Assembly: GCA_033980235.1 (NCBI GenBank)
Contig: CM067075.1
Location: 26,111,061 to 26,175,060, forward strand
Length of the DNA: 64,000 nucleotides
Direction of reading: 5' to 3'
From: Diadema setosum
Taxonomy: Eukaryota; Echinodermata; Echinoidea; Diadematoida; Diadematidae
Shown here: positions 45,871-57,110 of the stretch, in pieces
How positions within the stretch are numbered: the first letter of the stretch is position 1
Layout of the letters: each line of letters starts with the position of its first letter
Notes under the pieces: model-generated
Seen by the model: only the letters and a program-made list of their open reading frames with translations
What the model was told of the DNA's origin: nothing
Database searches by the model: none
Translations under genes and position numbers: made by a program

Positions 45871-47049
45871 TGTTTGTGAATCATCTGTAATACTAATATT
45901 AATACAGCATAATTTTATTATCTGTGATACAGTGTCTCCGATAACGTACATGTGAATGTTTTTGATGGATACAACTACAGACCTCCCCTGCCGTAAGACC
46001 TTCCCAAGACCTTCCACAATATATAGTTTTACATCCATTTAATCTCTCACATACTAAGTATATGTAGAATAGTGTATTTTTATAACTATATTACCGAGTG
46101 ATATTTTGGCAAATTTGAAATGCATCTTTAGTGTCTATTCTATTTTGGACAAAAGGAATTGAGAAATTCAATAGGCTTGAAATCCTTTATCTATGCCAGA
46201 CAGCTTTGTGGAAACAGGGTTATAAGAAAGAGTGTTTTTTGTATCCCTATCATATTTGTTAGTAATCAGTGAAATCAGAAGAGTTTTGATGTATAGCCTC
46301 GATGGAGAATAAGAGGTATTATTATATAGACAAGATCTGATTGATTTCCTGTTGGCATTTCCTTGAAATATGTGGAATGGTCCGAGTATACATTATATAT
46401 CAGTTGGAGTATCTTGCGCATAATATAAAGATGCTGAACAACTTATAGACTTTCTGATATTAACTAGACTTCTATTATATACAGTTTTGTTTGCCACAGG
46501 ACATCATTATCACGGGCAATATTCATGTGGAAACAGAACTGAATTGGAATTAATGTTGTCAGTGGAGTGAGAGATGCCATAACAACTCAACTGTATACTT
46601 TAAACTTTATTGTAGTCAACATGGTAAATCATGTCTAAATGAACTCGTGTGCCGGTCGGTATTTACTGATATTTTGCAAATCTGTTGCTTATTAGTGGAA
46701 TAGATGTGACTGGTCTCCAAGTTGACATAATTTTCCATCAGTAGAGGAGTGCTATAATAACCTTATTCTTGAGACATGATGATATAATTATTACTATGCT
46801 GCAGCTAAATTTCACTTGTTAATATGGTGATGTTTTGATGGATTGGAAGCTGGTACATGGCATGTTTCAGCCAGGTGGTAGCACCGCAAATGAAGGTTAT
46901 GATGTTTTTGTTTTCTATGTGTGAATTGCGACGGTTATGCTGCCATGTTTTAAAGACAAATAAAGGGGGAAATTGGAAGACAACAATGAAGAAACGGTGA
47001 AAGGCGAATTGTTCAATTTTTATTTTTTTTTTTTTTGCATTTATGTGAT

Positions 47050-47425
47050 TTATTTTCAGTGATTTGCAAGGAGGCTATTTTAAGCATGTGCTGCTTCTTC
47101 TTCTTTTTTTTTTTATTGTCTTTTTCAAACCTGTGAATACAGGTCATGACAGATCTGATTTAGTTTGACTTACTGACTTTTATATTTTTGACCCGCTTGA
47201 CATGTCTCAAACAGGGCATCGTATCTCTTTACATGCATTCCAGTGCAGTGATTTGCAAAGAGGCTATTTCAGGCATGTGTCACTTCTTTTCTCATTTTTC
47301 AAAACTTTGACTTCATGTCATAGCAGAGTTGATTTGGTTTGACTTAATGACCTTTATATTTGTAACCTGCTTGACATGTCTCAAACAGGGCATCACATCT
47401 CTTTGCACGCATTACAGTGCTCTTG
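47050..47425. repeat. Two-copy direct repeat (~188 bp)
   Basis: CAGTGATTTGCAAGGAGGCT (about 47058) and CAGTGATTTGCAAAGAGGCT (about 47245), each followed by AGGCATGTG-like, GACTTACTGAC-like and CTTGACATGTCTCAAACAGG phrases in the same order. A diverged tandem duplication, non-coding. Confidence 0.75.
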
Positions 47426-47720
47426 ATTGGATTAAAGCCTTCTTCTACTGGAACCAGTTTCACTCAGTCCAAGACCCTTTGGTATCAGAGAGGGCATTGG
47501 AAGCAGAGGGTCACATCTACCACAAGTGACCTTTTTCTTTTTTGAAGCGCACCTCATTTTCACAAAATTTCTTACCGTAGAAGGAAGAAATCCTCTCACT
47601 TGGCAAGTGCCAATTCTTATTTCGGACAGCCTCTTGTCCTATTTGTGGACATGAATTATATGACTGTACACTGTATAAATATTCAAGGAATATCCTTTGA
47701 TAATTCTTGAAGTTCTTTAA

Positions 47721-48497
47721 CCCTAAAAAGACTGGGCTATTTTGGTAGCTCAAAAGACTGGGGGGGGGGGGGGGGGCCTAAAGGGCCCCCCCTTAAGATC
47801 TCGGCCGTGGATCGCGCGATCGCCGCAGAAATTTGCACAATGGTAGTGTGCGATGTAATCTACAAGATCGTATATTTAAATTTTACAAAATAGTCTTCTT
47901 TTATTTTATTTTGATTAATTATTCTAATTTATGCGAGAAATCAGACTCTTTGATCTAAATCAGTAAATAAAGCTCCAAAAGTGCTCATTTCTGGTCTAAT
48001 TATTCTTTGTGGCATTCTTAGCAAATGTACTTGAAAAAAAATTCGGTATCAAAATTAATTTCTTATTTATTTTATTGTTTTATGAATTTCTTATGTATTT
48101 CTTTGTTTTTTCGACCTTTTGATTTTGTTGTTTTTTTTAACAAAATTTGTGGCAGACACTTTTTGAAGCATAATACTCCTAAAACAAATTAATTTTAGCC
48201 ATTTAGAGTAAAAATAAGCATATTTATATGAACCATGTGAAAAAACTCAATTTGCATTGACTTTGTACACAAAATCACGTTTTTGAGCCATTTTCGGCCT
48301 CGCGTGCATATACAAAAAGTTATGTAACTTCAGAACCGTACCCCCGGGCGTCACAAATTTGGTGTCAAAATGTGCGGGAAACTCGAAAGAAAAAAGTCAT
48401 AGAGCATCGCGGCGAGAGCATTGCGTGTTGCAGAGTAATCGCGCGAAATGTCGAGGGGGGGGGGCCTTTTAGGCCCCCCCCCCCAGTCTTTTTAGGG
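47721..48497. mobile_element. 777 bp piggyBac-like non-autonomous element with TTAA duplications
   Basis: Left TTAA (47717-47720) then CCCTAAAAAGACTGGG; right CCCAGTCTTTTTAGGG then TTAA (48498-48501). The 16 bp ends are exact inverted repeats and begin with CCC. TTAA target duplication and CCC-type ends are known hallmarks of piggyBac. Poly-G/poly-C blocks lie just inside both ends (GGGGCCTAAAGGGCCCCCCC on the left; GGGGGCCTTTTAGGCCCCC on the right). No transposase ORF. Confidence 0.88.
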
Positions 48498-49670
48498 TTA
48501 AAATGCATGAGGATTCTTTAAATAAATCATATGACCATTTGCATTTCCTATGCAGGCATACATAGTATGCATTATGGGCCTCATGTGCTCCAGTATGCAG
48601 AGTAAATACATCGTATGTCTAGGCAAAAATGAGCTATGTTCTTGATGTTTTCATTGATGTTTTGCAGGAAATGGTATGTCATATGTAGGACATTTTCCCC
48701 CAAAGGAAACAAACAAATCTGAAAAAAAAAAGAAACGCAAGCAAAACAATGAGAGGCATTGGATCCATGACAATTTGAGTGATATCCAGTAGATAACAAA
48801 TAATATTACTTATCTTTGTTCTTTACACCCACCTCTTCCAAATGTTTTTTTTTTTCTTTTTTTTTTGCGCTACTAAAGTGGCCATCTTTGCTTCCGTGAT
48901 CATAAATACAAAACAGTAAGTTTTAGACACCCCTTCTAGAATTTTTTTTATTTACCTTTCTTGGAGGATGTGCCAGAAGAAATTGTCCTTGAGATTGTTT
49001 CGATCAGAGTTGTCGTCGAAAGTAAAGAATTGGATGAAAACTGGTCAATTTTTTCGAACGTCAACGAATCAGTATACGGTGCTGAATATGTACGGGTCTC
49101 GTCATATTCTTGATTTGCGTGGACTCGACGACACGTCTATTCAATGATGTATGTTGATTGATTGATTTATCTCCTTGTTTATGGGAGGCTATTTGTCAAG
49201 TCCTGGTTCAAAGTGTGAAACATGGTCTCGCATCTGGGGCCGCTGGAGGGAAATCTAAGTATTCTCCAGCCCAGGTGGTGAAGTGTGAAACATTCGAAGA
49301 TCTTGGGTGCAATCAACTTTTAATATTGTTTCTCATCAGTGTCTCTAACCTATTGATAACATGTACTTCACAAGCTATGCTCTTTGTTATAGGTTTCCTT
49401 CCATTATGATATATTTTATTAATCTGACCACTTAAATACAATCTATCTATTGTTTATAATTATATTTTTGTTCATTTTCTGTAACATTGTTTCATTTGTA
49501 TATCATTGTTTTTACTACGGAAGAATAAATCATATCAAATCAAACTAAAAATAAAGAGAAAAGATGATGAACACGGGTTCATAAGTAATTGTTTGAGCCA
49601 GCTTAGGCTGTGTCAACTATACCACGCCGAAATGTCTTTGAATACTGAAAGAGAATTAATATGTAATTGT

Positions 49671-50083
49671 TTAAATGGGGAAATCCACTCCAAAAATATG
49701 TTAGTCTGATTAAAAAAAAAGAAGTTCAACGGTAAAAATTTGACTGAAATTGGGTAAAAAAATAAGGAAGTTATGGAATTTTGAAGTTTTGTTAATTTCT
49801 GCAAAACAGTTCTTGTACAGTAGATATGAATATGCAGATGAATGAGGTGTGTAATTTCAAAATTTATATCCAAGCTATATGACAAGTTGTGAGGGGATGA
49901 CATGCTCACTTTGCCATTTGCATATTATTCATATTGACCGTTCAAAATTCGAAATTCAAAATGTCATAACTTAGCTTATTTTTCTCCCGATTTCGATCAA
50001 AATTTTACCGTTGAACTCGTAATTTTTTTGCTCTGTCTTATCAGACTAACCTCTATTTGGACTGGAATTCCCCTTTACGTAAA
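49671..50083. mobile_element. ~410 bp MITE with ~120 bp inverted arms
   Basis: Left TTAAATGGGGAAATCCACTC, right GGACTGGAATTCCCCTTTA. Arms continue inward: TTAGTCTGATTAAAAAAAAA, GTTCAACGGTAAAAATTTGA against its inverse near 50000-50055. Non-coding. Confidence 0.75.
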
Positions 50084-50461
50084 GATGCAGGAGTAGTTTC
50101 CCGATGAGTGATTGTGTTGTCGGACTTTTAACACAGTTTCCATGAATTGAATACTATGTATGGTTCTCGATTGTCATCAAGCTGAAATAAGAATTAAGAG
50201 TGATGACAGTGATTAATGAGGACCGTTATGTTTTGCACTGGTGGCGCTCTACACAAGTATGATACATTCCACTGCTGATATGCTACGCACTTTATTGCTT
50301 ACTATACTTACATTTATATCTAGTACGTTCTTGCTTGTGCATTAACTCTCTTAGTACCAAAGACCACTATACTGCTGGTAACGTGAATGACACTTAAGAA
50401 TGGTGGTCTTGAGGGGATTTTGCGAAGGTTGTGTTGTATTAATGACTGTAATCATACCTGG

Positions 50462-50540
50462 TGAAGTGGTCTGGTGGTTATGGATGCTATCCTAGTGCAG
50501 TGACAGGTCCTGGGTTCCATTCCCTGGCAAGATCATTCGT
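50462..50540 (+). repeat. tRNA-derived SINE head
   Basis: AGTGGTCTGGTGGTTATGG resembles a pol III A box and GGGTTCCATTCCC a B box, about 50 bases apart. The ends do not pair as an acceptor stem, so it is not a working tRNA gene. Confidence 0.55.
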
Positions 50541-51902
50541 CACGTTCATGACATCACCAAATCGCTGTGTTTGCTAGTGTAGGGCGGGGGAAACGAGAGA
50601 CGGTACCGCAGAGACCTGGCAATATGTTAAATGTAGGTTGAACACCTGTCGGGGAGCGTGCAAAGGCAGGCAGATATTGTTGTCCACGCAGTGGAGAAGA
50701 TGCATGTTATTGCAGAGGCAGCTGTACAGTATTGCCTCATGTGCAGCAAAATATCTCCAAATACGAAGTGTGTCTCCAAGAATCTTAATGTGTGAAGGGT
50801 GAAGGTTAACCTGAAGAATTAACACAAGGAGATGGTGAAGAAGAAGAGGTGTGTTTGAAAGTGTTCTCTGCTATTTGCGAATGGTCAGAAGTTCCGCCAA
50901 GAATCGTGAAATGACCAACACCTTCGGGGTTTCCTTCGGGGTTTCGGTTGCAGGTTTCGAGTTTTCTCGTACGGACCGAACTGAGAAGAACCGTGTCCTA
51001 CTGGTCCACTTCAACGTCAGATGTGACTTTTTGTCACTCAGTGTTTTGTTGTGTCACACAAAGGGAGTTGGCCTTCAGTACCGACAGTTTGCGATATAAA
51101 CACATTGCATAGGCCTATCGTTTGAAGGTGAGACACACAACTGAGTAGCATTTGTCAAACTTCAGCTCAAACGATTAATTATTTTGCAATGGGAAATCGA
51201 CAGATTCATGAGTTTACTGTCATCAAATACTGTTAGCGTCTTCCAGTCGCTTTATGAAAAATTGTTTTATTGGGTGAATGTGTCGACAGTGTGTCGTGTC
51301 GCATGTTGTTCATGTAATCGCCATTTGAAAAGAAAAAAAAAAAACACTGTGGACCTTTCTATCTTCGGTTTCTTCATGTCGTTATGCAAGTGAGGGCCAT
51401 TATTACAGTACTCATCCTGTGCATTTTCATGCACAGTAATGTTTTGCTGGGTGCATTTATTCAAACAGCGTGATTCTCTGCTTGAAGGATAATGTTAAAA
51501 CGTTTGCGCATTAGAATAACTTGCCAAGACGTCTTAATATTATTATTGAGAGTACGGTTTTATTTATTTTTTTGACTGCACAGCAGTGGTGTAGCACCCA
51601 CATACTCTCAATAACGTGTACATTTCATTATAAGAGGAATACAAGTGTCATTTTCTGAATTCTAGATATATTTTCTTCAGTCATATTTTGAGAGATGGAT
51701 TAAATCTTGTGTGACTCGTGCTTTGTGAAATACATTTACTCATCTTGATTGAACTGTCCATGTTATGAAGAGAGTAATAAAATAAAGGAAATTACCGTGC
51801 TCTCTGTTGAAGTTTGATGTCAGTCGTCTGTTATGTTGAAATACATTGTACATGTATTAGACATCACCCACCCAAAGCTGGTGTTGAAAAACAATAAAAC
51901 TA

Positions 51903-51904
51903 AA

Positions 51905-51943
<39 letters not shown>
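51903..51943. repeat. (CA)n microsatellite
   Basis: About 40 bases of ACACAC with a short CGCG interruption. Confidence 0.95.
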
Positions 51944-51949
51944 TTCGTT

Positions 51950-53100
51950 TGATATTATTAATCACCACTGTCTATTACGAAGGGATACACACTTTCTTCA
52001 ATCTACAAATCAGATTGTACTTCAGTCATCGTGCACCATTTGATTTGTCTCTACGTTGTGAACAGTTCGACTAAAGTGGTGTAGGAGGTTCCAATTAACA
52101 CAAATCTTCTACTATACTGCTATAGCAGAACAATAAATACACTTCATTATACTTCGCAGTCGTATTCTTTTTCTGCTGTGTTGGATTGGAATGTATTAAG
52201 CATCATCCTACCACTCAGTGAATGTACGAAGGAGCAGTGACAATGTTAACTTGTATATCCCATGTCGGCATGTCTGATATTGGGGATAACCGGTTTGGTT
52301 TCACATGAAATGTATAACATAACAATTATTCACATTCTTTGCAAACTGTATACATTGTACATAGTTCTTTAGTGTTACATGGAGTCAAAAGGGGCCTGAG
52401 CTTTCAATCCTAGCAGAATCTTAGAGGCAAAATGACAAACAGACAGGGAAAGCAATCGCATATAAAGACTTCACACAATAAGAACAGTCAGGGACAGGCT
52501 AGGTGCACAGAACAAAGAAAACAAAAGGAGAGGGTAGGAGGTTATGGGCAAGGAGCCCAACAGGTAAAGGGAGGGGATTAGAGCAGGAGGGTGGACAGAC
52601 AAAAGGCAGAGTAGGGTCAGTAATGATCTTGAGGACCATGGGGCAACCATTGAAGAAAACGGATGAATGGGGAGGCAACATCAAACATATCAAAGTATAT
52701 ATACACAATAATGATGATGATAATAATGATATATGAATAATTCTTCAGTGCTATACATTCGAATACAACCAATCAAAATATTGAAATAATCGTAAACAAT
52801 CTCCAAGAAACTAAAATACAGTGAATACAAACAACGTAGAAATAAAGCAGTACGGAGGAAGAAAGACAATTCAAAAGGCCGTAGTAGAATAACAAGAACG
52901 TGAAAAAGCGCATATAAGTTGCAAAATAAAATGATTGACAAATTGTCCTACATCGACGTCAGTGAATTGATATAGTGTCTAGAAGTAGCAATGACAAAAA
53001 AAAAAAAAAAAAAAAACTAGACTTGGAATTTGTCAACACTGACAAATTAGGTGATTCAATCTAGGCTGTATTTGGAAATCAATGATTTGAGTCCTGATCC
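51950..53100. other. Intergenic, no gene seen
   Basis: AT-rich sequence, an A run near 52995-53017, and short unsupported ORFs only. Confidence 0.55.
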
Positions 53101-53189
53101 CAATATAGAACGTGATAGGCATGACCATACAGGTTTCATCTGTGTTTAGGGACATTGGCCGTGTGATGTTTGGAATTTCATTTAGAAAA

Positions 53190-53860
53190 AGGAGTCAGAC
53201 CTGCCATCTTTGGTACCAAATTCCGTATACACTAACGAAGATACAGAATGAAGTATATTTGACCTTGACCCACCTTTGCACACCCAAGATGGCATCTGAG
53301 CAAAAAGTGGTTATTTTGTGAAATGATTCTTGCGACACCGTCTATACGTGTGCAAAACATGGCAAAGATAGAACAGGTATTCACCAAGATACAGGATGAA
53401 ACATTTATGACCTTTGACCCTAATTTACATACCCAAGATGGTGTCCGATCAAGTAGTTGTTATTTTATGAAATAATGTACGTGACATGAACTAAACATGT
53501 GCAAAATATGGGGGTGATAGGGGCTGTTTTTCTTGAGTTATTGCAAAGAAAGTTGCAAAAAGAGAGAAATATCTCAATACAATTGTACATCGAAGACAAG
53601 CTTTAATTTCAACCACGTTTTTTAGCGTGATCCCGACATCGTATGAAAAAAACAAAGGGCACATATTATACGATAGCGCAAAGTCTCAGCTAGCTACAAC
53701 ATATTAAAATCTGGGAGAAATTCACCGAAGCGTAAGTGAGCTAGTGCTCGATAAAGACAATCATGTCAATTTTCACATCTAGAAAAATTCCCTCCCATAG
53801 AGATAACACGTCATAACGAAGATACAGAAAGAAGTATATATGACCTTTGACCCCACTTTG
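53190..53860. repeat. Tandem-like repeat of AAGATACAGAATGAAG units
   Basis: Units share AAGATACAGAATGAAGTATA or variants, TTTGACC-type, CACCCAAGATGGCATC and GTGCAAAACATGGC in the same order at about 53239, 53387 and 53819. Related to non-coding repeats with GACCTTTGACCC phrases. Confidence 0.6.
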
Positions 53861-54497
53861 CGCGGAATTTCAACTTTGACGGGCCCGTATGACGTCATAT
53901 TGAGTCGGATTGACTTGAAACTTGGTAGAAATATTCCTTGACATTTCAGACATGCGATCCGTGTGAAAAAACGGGAAATTTCTATTGCATATGAGCTGTG
54001 CGTGCGTATATGCGCGCGCGCGTACGTGTCCGTCCAATTTTTTCAAGTTTTTAAAAAATGCTCCAAATGGTCTGAAACGTGTGCAAAAAAAAAAAAAATT
54101 GAGCTCGATTGGAGCATGTAAATATTTCAACGCGCGCGTACGCGCACGTTGTAAGGGCAGATATGAATTTTGAGAATATAAGTAGAATGCGCTTGACCTT
54201 AAATATATGTGACGTAAATTTCATTGAAAAATTCCATTCCATTAATGAGATATGAATGAGAATGTGTTTTCATATAATGACGTCAGAGTGACGTCACGGT
54301 CGACTGATCACTATGATTTTACTAGATCTGTCGTCTTTGAGACACGATGGTATAATTTTGAAATTGATAGGCACAGGACTTTCTGAGCTAACCTCTGCAC
54401 AACTTTTGAGGAGAAATAAGAAAACAGAAGAAAGAATCCGTACAGAAACAGAAGGTGATCCGAGAGGATACTCGGATCACCTAATAAATGGTATACA

Positions 54498-54577
54498 GAC
54501 TCGAGCAGGATCCGAACCTACGACCTCCTGATCACTGGACTGGCGTCTTATCCACTAGACCACCGAGCTTCCGCCCG
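54498..54577 (-). repeat. tRNA-derived SINE head (copy 1)
   Basis: On the minus strand, GCTCGGTGGTCTAGTGGATA has an A-box match and GGTTCGGATCC a B-box match. Acceptor ends do not pair, and the 3' part continues as TGCTCGAGTC, so this is a SINE head and not a tRNA gene. Repeated exactly at 55080-55159 in the duplicated block. Confidence 0.6.
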
Positions 54578-55079
54578 ACATCAACTGCTGGTTCTAATTT
54601 TAATAGTTTGCAGCTGGTACTCTACGTAATTCAAATTCATTAAATTTTTACGTCGAGTTGTTTTTATTGCAACTGACTGACAAATTGCCCTACAACGACG
54701 TAAAAAAAAAGTTGAATTGTTTAGTTGAATCCACGAATTTGAATATGAATTTTGAGAATATAAGTAGAATGCGCTTGACCTTAAATATATGTGACGTAAA
54801 TTTCATTGAAAAATTCCATTCCATTAATGAGATATGAATGAGAATGTGTTTTCATATAATGACGTCAGAGTGACGTCACGGTCGACTGATCACTATGATT
54901 TTACTAGATCTGTCGTCTTTGAGACACGATGGTATAATTTTGAAATTGATAGGCACAGGACTTTCTGAGCTAACCTCTGCACAACTTTTGAGGAGAAATA
55001 AGAAAACAGAAGAAAGAATCCGTACAGAAACAGAAGGTGATCCGAGAGGATACTCGGATCACCTAATAAATGGTATACA

Positions 55080-55159
55080 GACTCGAGCAGGATCCGAACC
55101 TACGACCTCCTGATCACTGGACTGGCGTCTTATCCACTAGACCACCGAGCTTCCGCCCG
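55080..55159 (-). repeat. tRNA-derived SINE head (copy 2, in duplicated block)
   Basis: Identical to the copy at 54498-54577 because it lies in the tandem duplication. Confidence 0.6.
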
Positions 55160-55334
55160 ACATCAACTGCTGGTTCTAATTTTAATAGTTTGCAGCTGGT
55201 ACTCTACGTAATTCAAATTCATTAAATTTTTACGTCGAGTTGTTTTTATTGCAACTGACTGACAAATTGCCCTACAACGACGTAAAAAAAAAGTTGAATT
55301 GTTTAGTTGAATCCACGACAAAATAGATCATGGG

Positions 55335-55416
55335 CATACATACTCGAGCAGCATTCGAACCTACAACCTCCTGATCACCGGACAGGCGTGTTATCCACTG
55401 GAACACCGAGCTTCAG
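55335..55416 (-). repeat. tRNA-derived SINE head (copy 3, diverged)
   Basis: On the minus strand, GCTCGGTGTTCCAGTGGATA then GGTTCGAATGCTGCTCGAG. It resembles copies 1 and 2 but differs at about one position in ten, so it is an older insertion of the same family. Confidence 0.6.
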
Positions 55417-55827
55417 TTGCAACGAAAACAGATCGACGCATCTAAGTTTGTTTGTTGTAATTAATGAAAATAGAGATCAAATAACAAAACAACTCACGAA
55501 AAAGAAATAGCTGAGTAAATTGCTCAACATTGTTTCAAAGGGTTCCATGACATTTGCTCCTGAGACAATTACTTCCATGAAATATTAGATTTGCACGCTA
55601 AGCCAGACATGAATTCTAACCACAAACATAATCCTAACCCTACTCATAATCTTCATATCAAACTAATCCTAAAACCTTATCACAACCCTTACCCTAACCC
55701 TACATCCTTGAAGAAAATACTTAGTAAGACCGGAGCAACTGTCGCAGGAGCAAATGCTGTGTCACCGTTTCAAAGACTGGAAGGGAAAGTGTGCTACTCC
55801 AAAATGTTTCAATGCGTACGCGATCAC

Positions 55828-56150
55828 ATTGTGACGTAGGCTAATATTTGACCAATGGGAAGATGATTGACGCGGCGCGGAGGGTTATGGCCATGGTTAT
55901 GGCATCCTGCGCATCTGTTGTTTCATCACAATGGTATATCACCGGACGCGCATAAACAGGTGCATGTGCTAGCTCGCGTTTATTGTGTCGAGTAATACCT
56001 AGCACACATTGTGACGTAGGCTGATATTGGACCAATGGGATGATGGAAAGACGCGGCGCGCAGGACCATGCGTCTGACGCATCTGTTGTTTCGTCATGCA
56101 TTGCCATGGCAGTACTGCACTCGCATTTTACAGGTTCGTGTTCATGTGCA
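55828..56150 (+). promoter_or_regulatory. Tandemly duplicated promoter-like segment upstream of gene C
   Basis: Two ~180 bp units start ATTGTGACGTAGGCTAATAT (55828) and ATTGTGACGTAGGCTGATAT (56008). Each has a CRE-like TGACGT, a CCAAT box (GACCAATGGGA), a GC-rich GACGCGGCGCG block and CGCATCTGTTGTTTC. ATTGCCATGGCAGT in the second unit is similar to RFX X-box palindromes. It lies 0.75-1.1 kb upstream of the gene C ATG, on a more CpG-rich background. Promoter function is inference. Confidence 0.45.
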
Positions 56151-56900
56151 CAGTTTACAGTAAACAAAAGACATTTTATCGAGGCAAAATCACAAATTAT
56201 CATTGGGGACTTCAGCGCATCAGACACACAACTGGCACTGGTCTGTATGTATGTCTGTCTGTCTGTATGTATGTATGTATCTATCTATCTATCTGTCGAT
56301 ACCTTTACATGTATTTATGTAACGCTAGATGTAGGAGTGTAGGACTGAATTTGGTGTTGTTCTTAAGGTCAAAGGTTGAAGTTTACGCTGGAGGCCAATA
56401 TAAAATTACTTATATACGTAGGCCTATACAATACTTTTAAAGTAGAGATTACAAGGGGAAAAAAGTAGGAGAGCTCTAATGAGATTCATTCAAAATTTTC
56501 ATTATGATCAGCATTAAAAAGACAATTCTGATTTGATATTTTGGAATATCGCGGAAAGTTATTTGAGTGCGTTTTTTTTTTTGGAACTGTATACACTTGC
56601 ATTTGAATTTGGAGAGCTTTTGACCTAATTTTATCAAGCTTTTATTGAACTGTATATATACACTGTACACGATGGTAAAATAGTTCTCAAAAGTGATATT
56701 CGAAAAATCTTTTAAAGGTCATAGTGCGAGGACAATTTTTTTTTTTTTTTTACATAGAAGAATAGAAAGTAAATGAAATATTGACAGGTATTATGAAACT
56801 TAGAAACTCAAATGAGAATCGAAATGATTAAAAAAAAAATGAGAAATGAGTTCAAAACAACCGGTATTCCACTTTGTCAACACGCCAGCGTTCAACAAGA

Positions 56901-57110
56901 ATGGAACGCGACGCCGGGGAAAAGTGTAAATTTTCTGGGAACGCAACATCCGTTCTCGATGACCGTCGACGGGCGAGTAGGCTTACTCCCGGTTGGCATT
57001 CGGGAAGATCTCGGAAACGGCTTGGAAAGGTGTCGACAGGTCGAAAAGGGTTTCATAAGTTCTTCGTGCCATGTCCTAACGATACGCTCAGGCCGCTTCC
57101 ACCCCTAAAG
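56901..57110 (+). CDS. Gene C exon 1
   Basis: ATG 56901 (ACAAGAATGG, with A at -3 and G at +4) opens 70 codons ending CCACCCCTAAAG before the donor GTAACT, phase 0. It encodes MERDAGEKCKFSGNATSVLD, RRRASRLTPGWHSGRSRKRL and FHKFFVPCPNDTLRPLPPLK. The frame is also open about 50 bases upstream, to TGA at 56847-56849, so an additional upstream exon is possible but not needed. Confidence 0.65.

Larger units (their letters stand above)
54161..55318. repeat. Near-identical 576 bp tandem duplication
   Basis: 54161-54736 and 54743-55318 are the same sequence with an offset of 582 bases and a 6-base spacer (ATTTGA). No difference was noticed by eye, and both give the same 72-residue ORF (54313-54531 and 54895-55113). 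Each copy holds a tRNA-like SINE head on the minus strand and the phrase TGACGTCAGAGTGACGTCAC. The identity points to a very recent duplication or an assembly artefact. Confidence 0.9.

Noticed and set aside
54498..54577. A true tRNA gene on the minus strand
   Set aside because: A and B boxes are present, but the acceptor and other stems do not pair and three copies occur in repeats, so SINE heads are the better explanation.
54313..55113. Two identical 72-residue ORFs
   Set aside because: They lie in a duplicated non-coding repeat that also contains SINE heads; no protein family recognised and no splice context.
55612..55710. Telomeric or CCCTAA repeat (interstitial telomere)
   Set aside because: Only degenerate CCTAACCCTA phrases mixed with other sequence; not a regular array.
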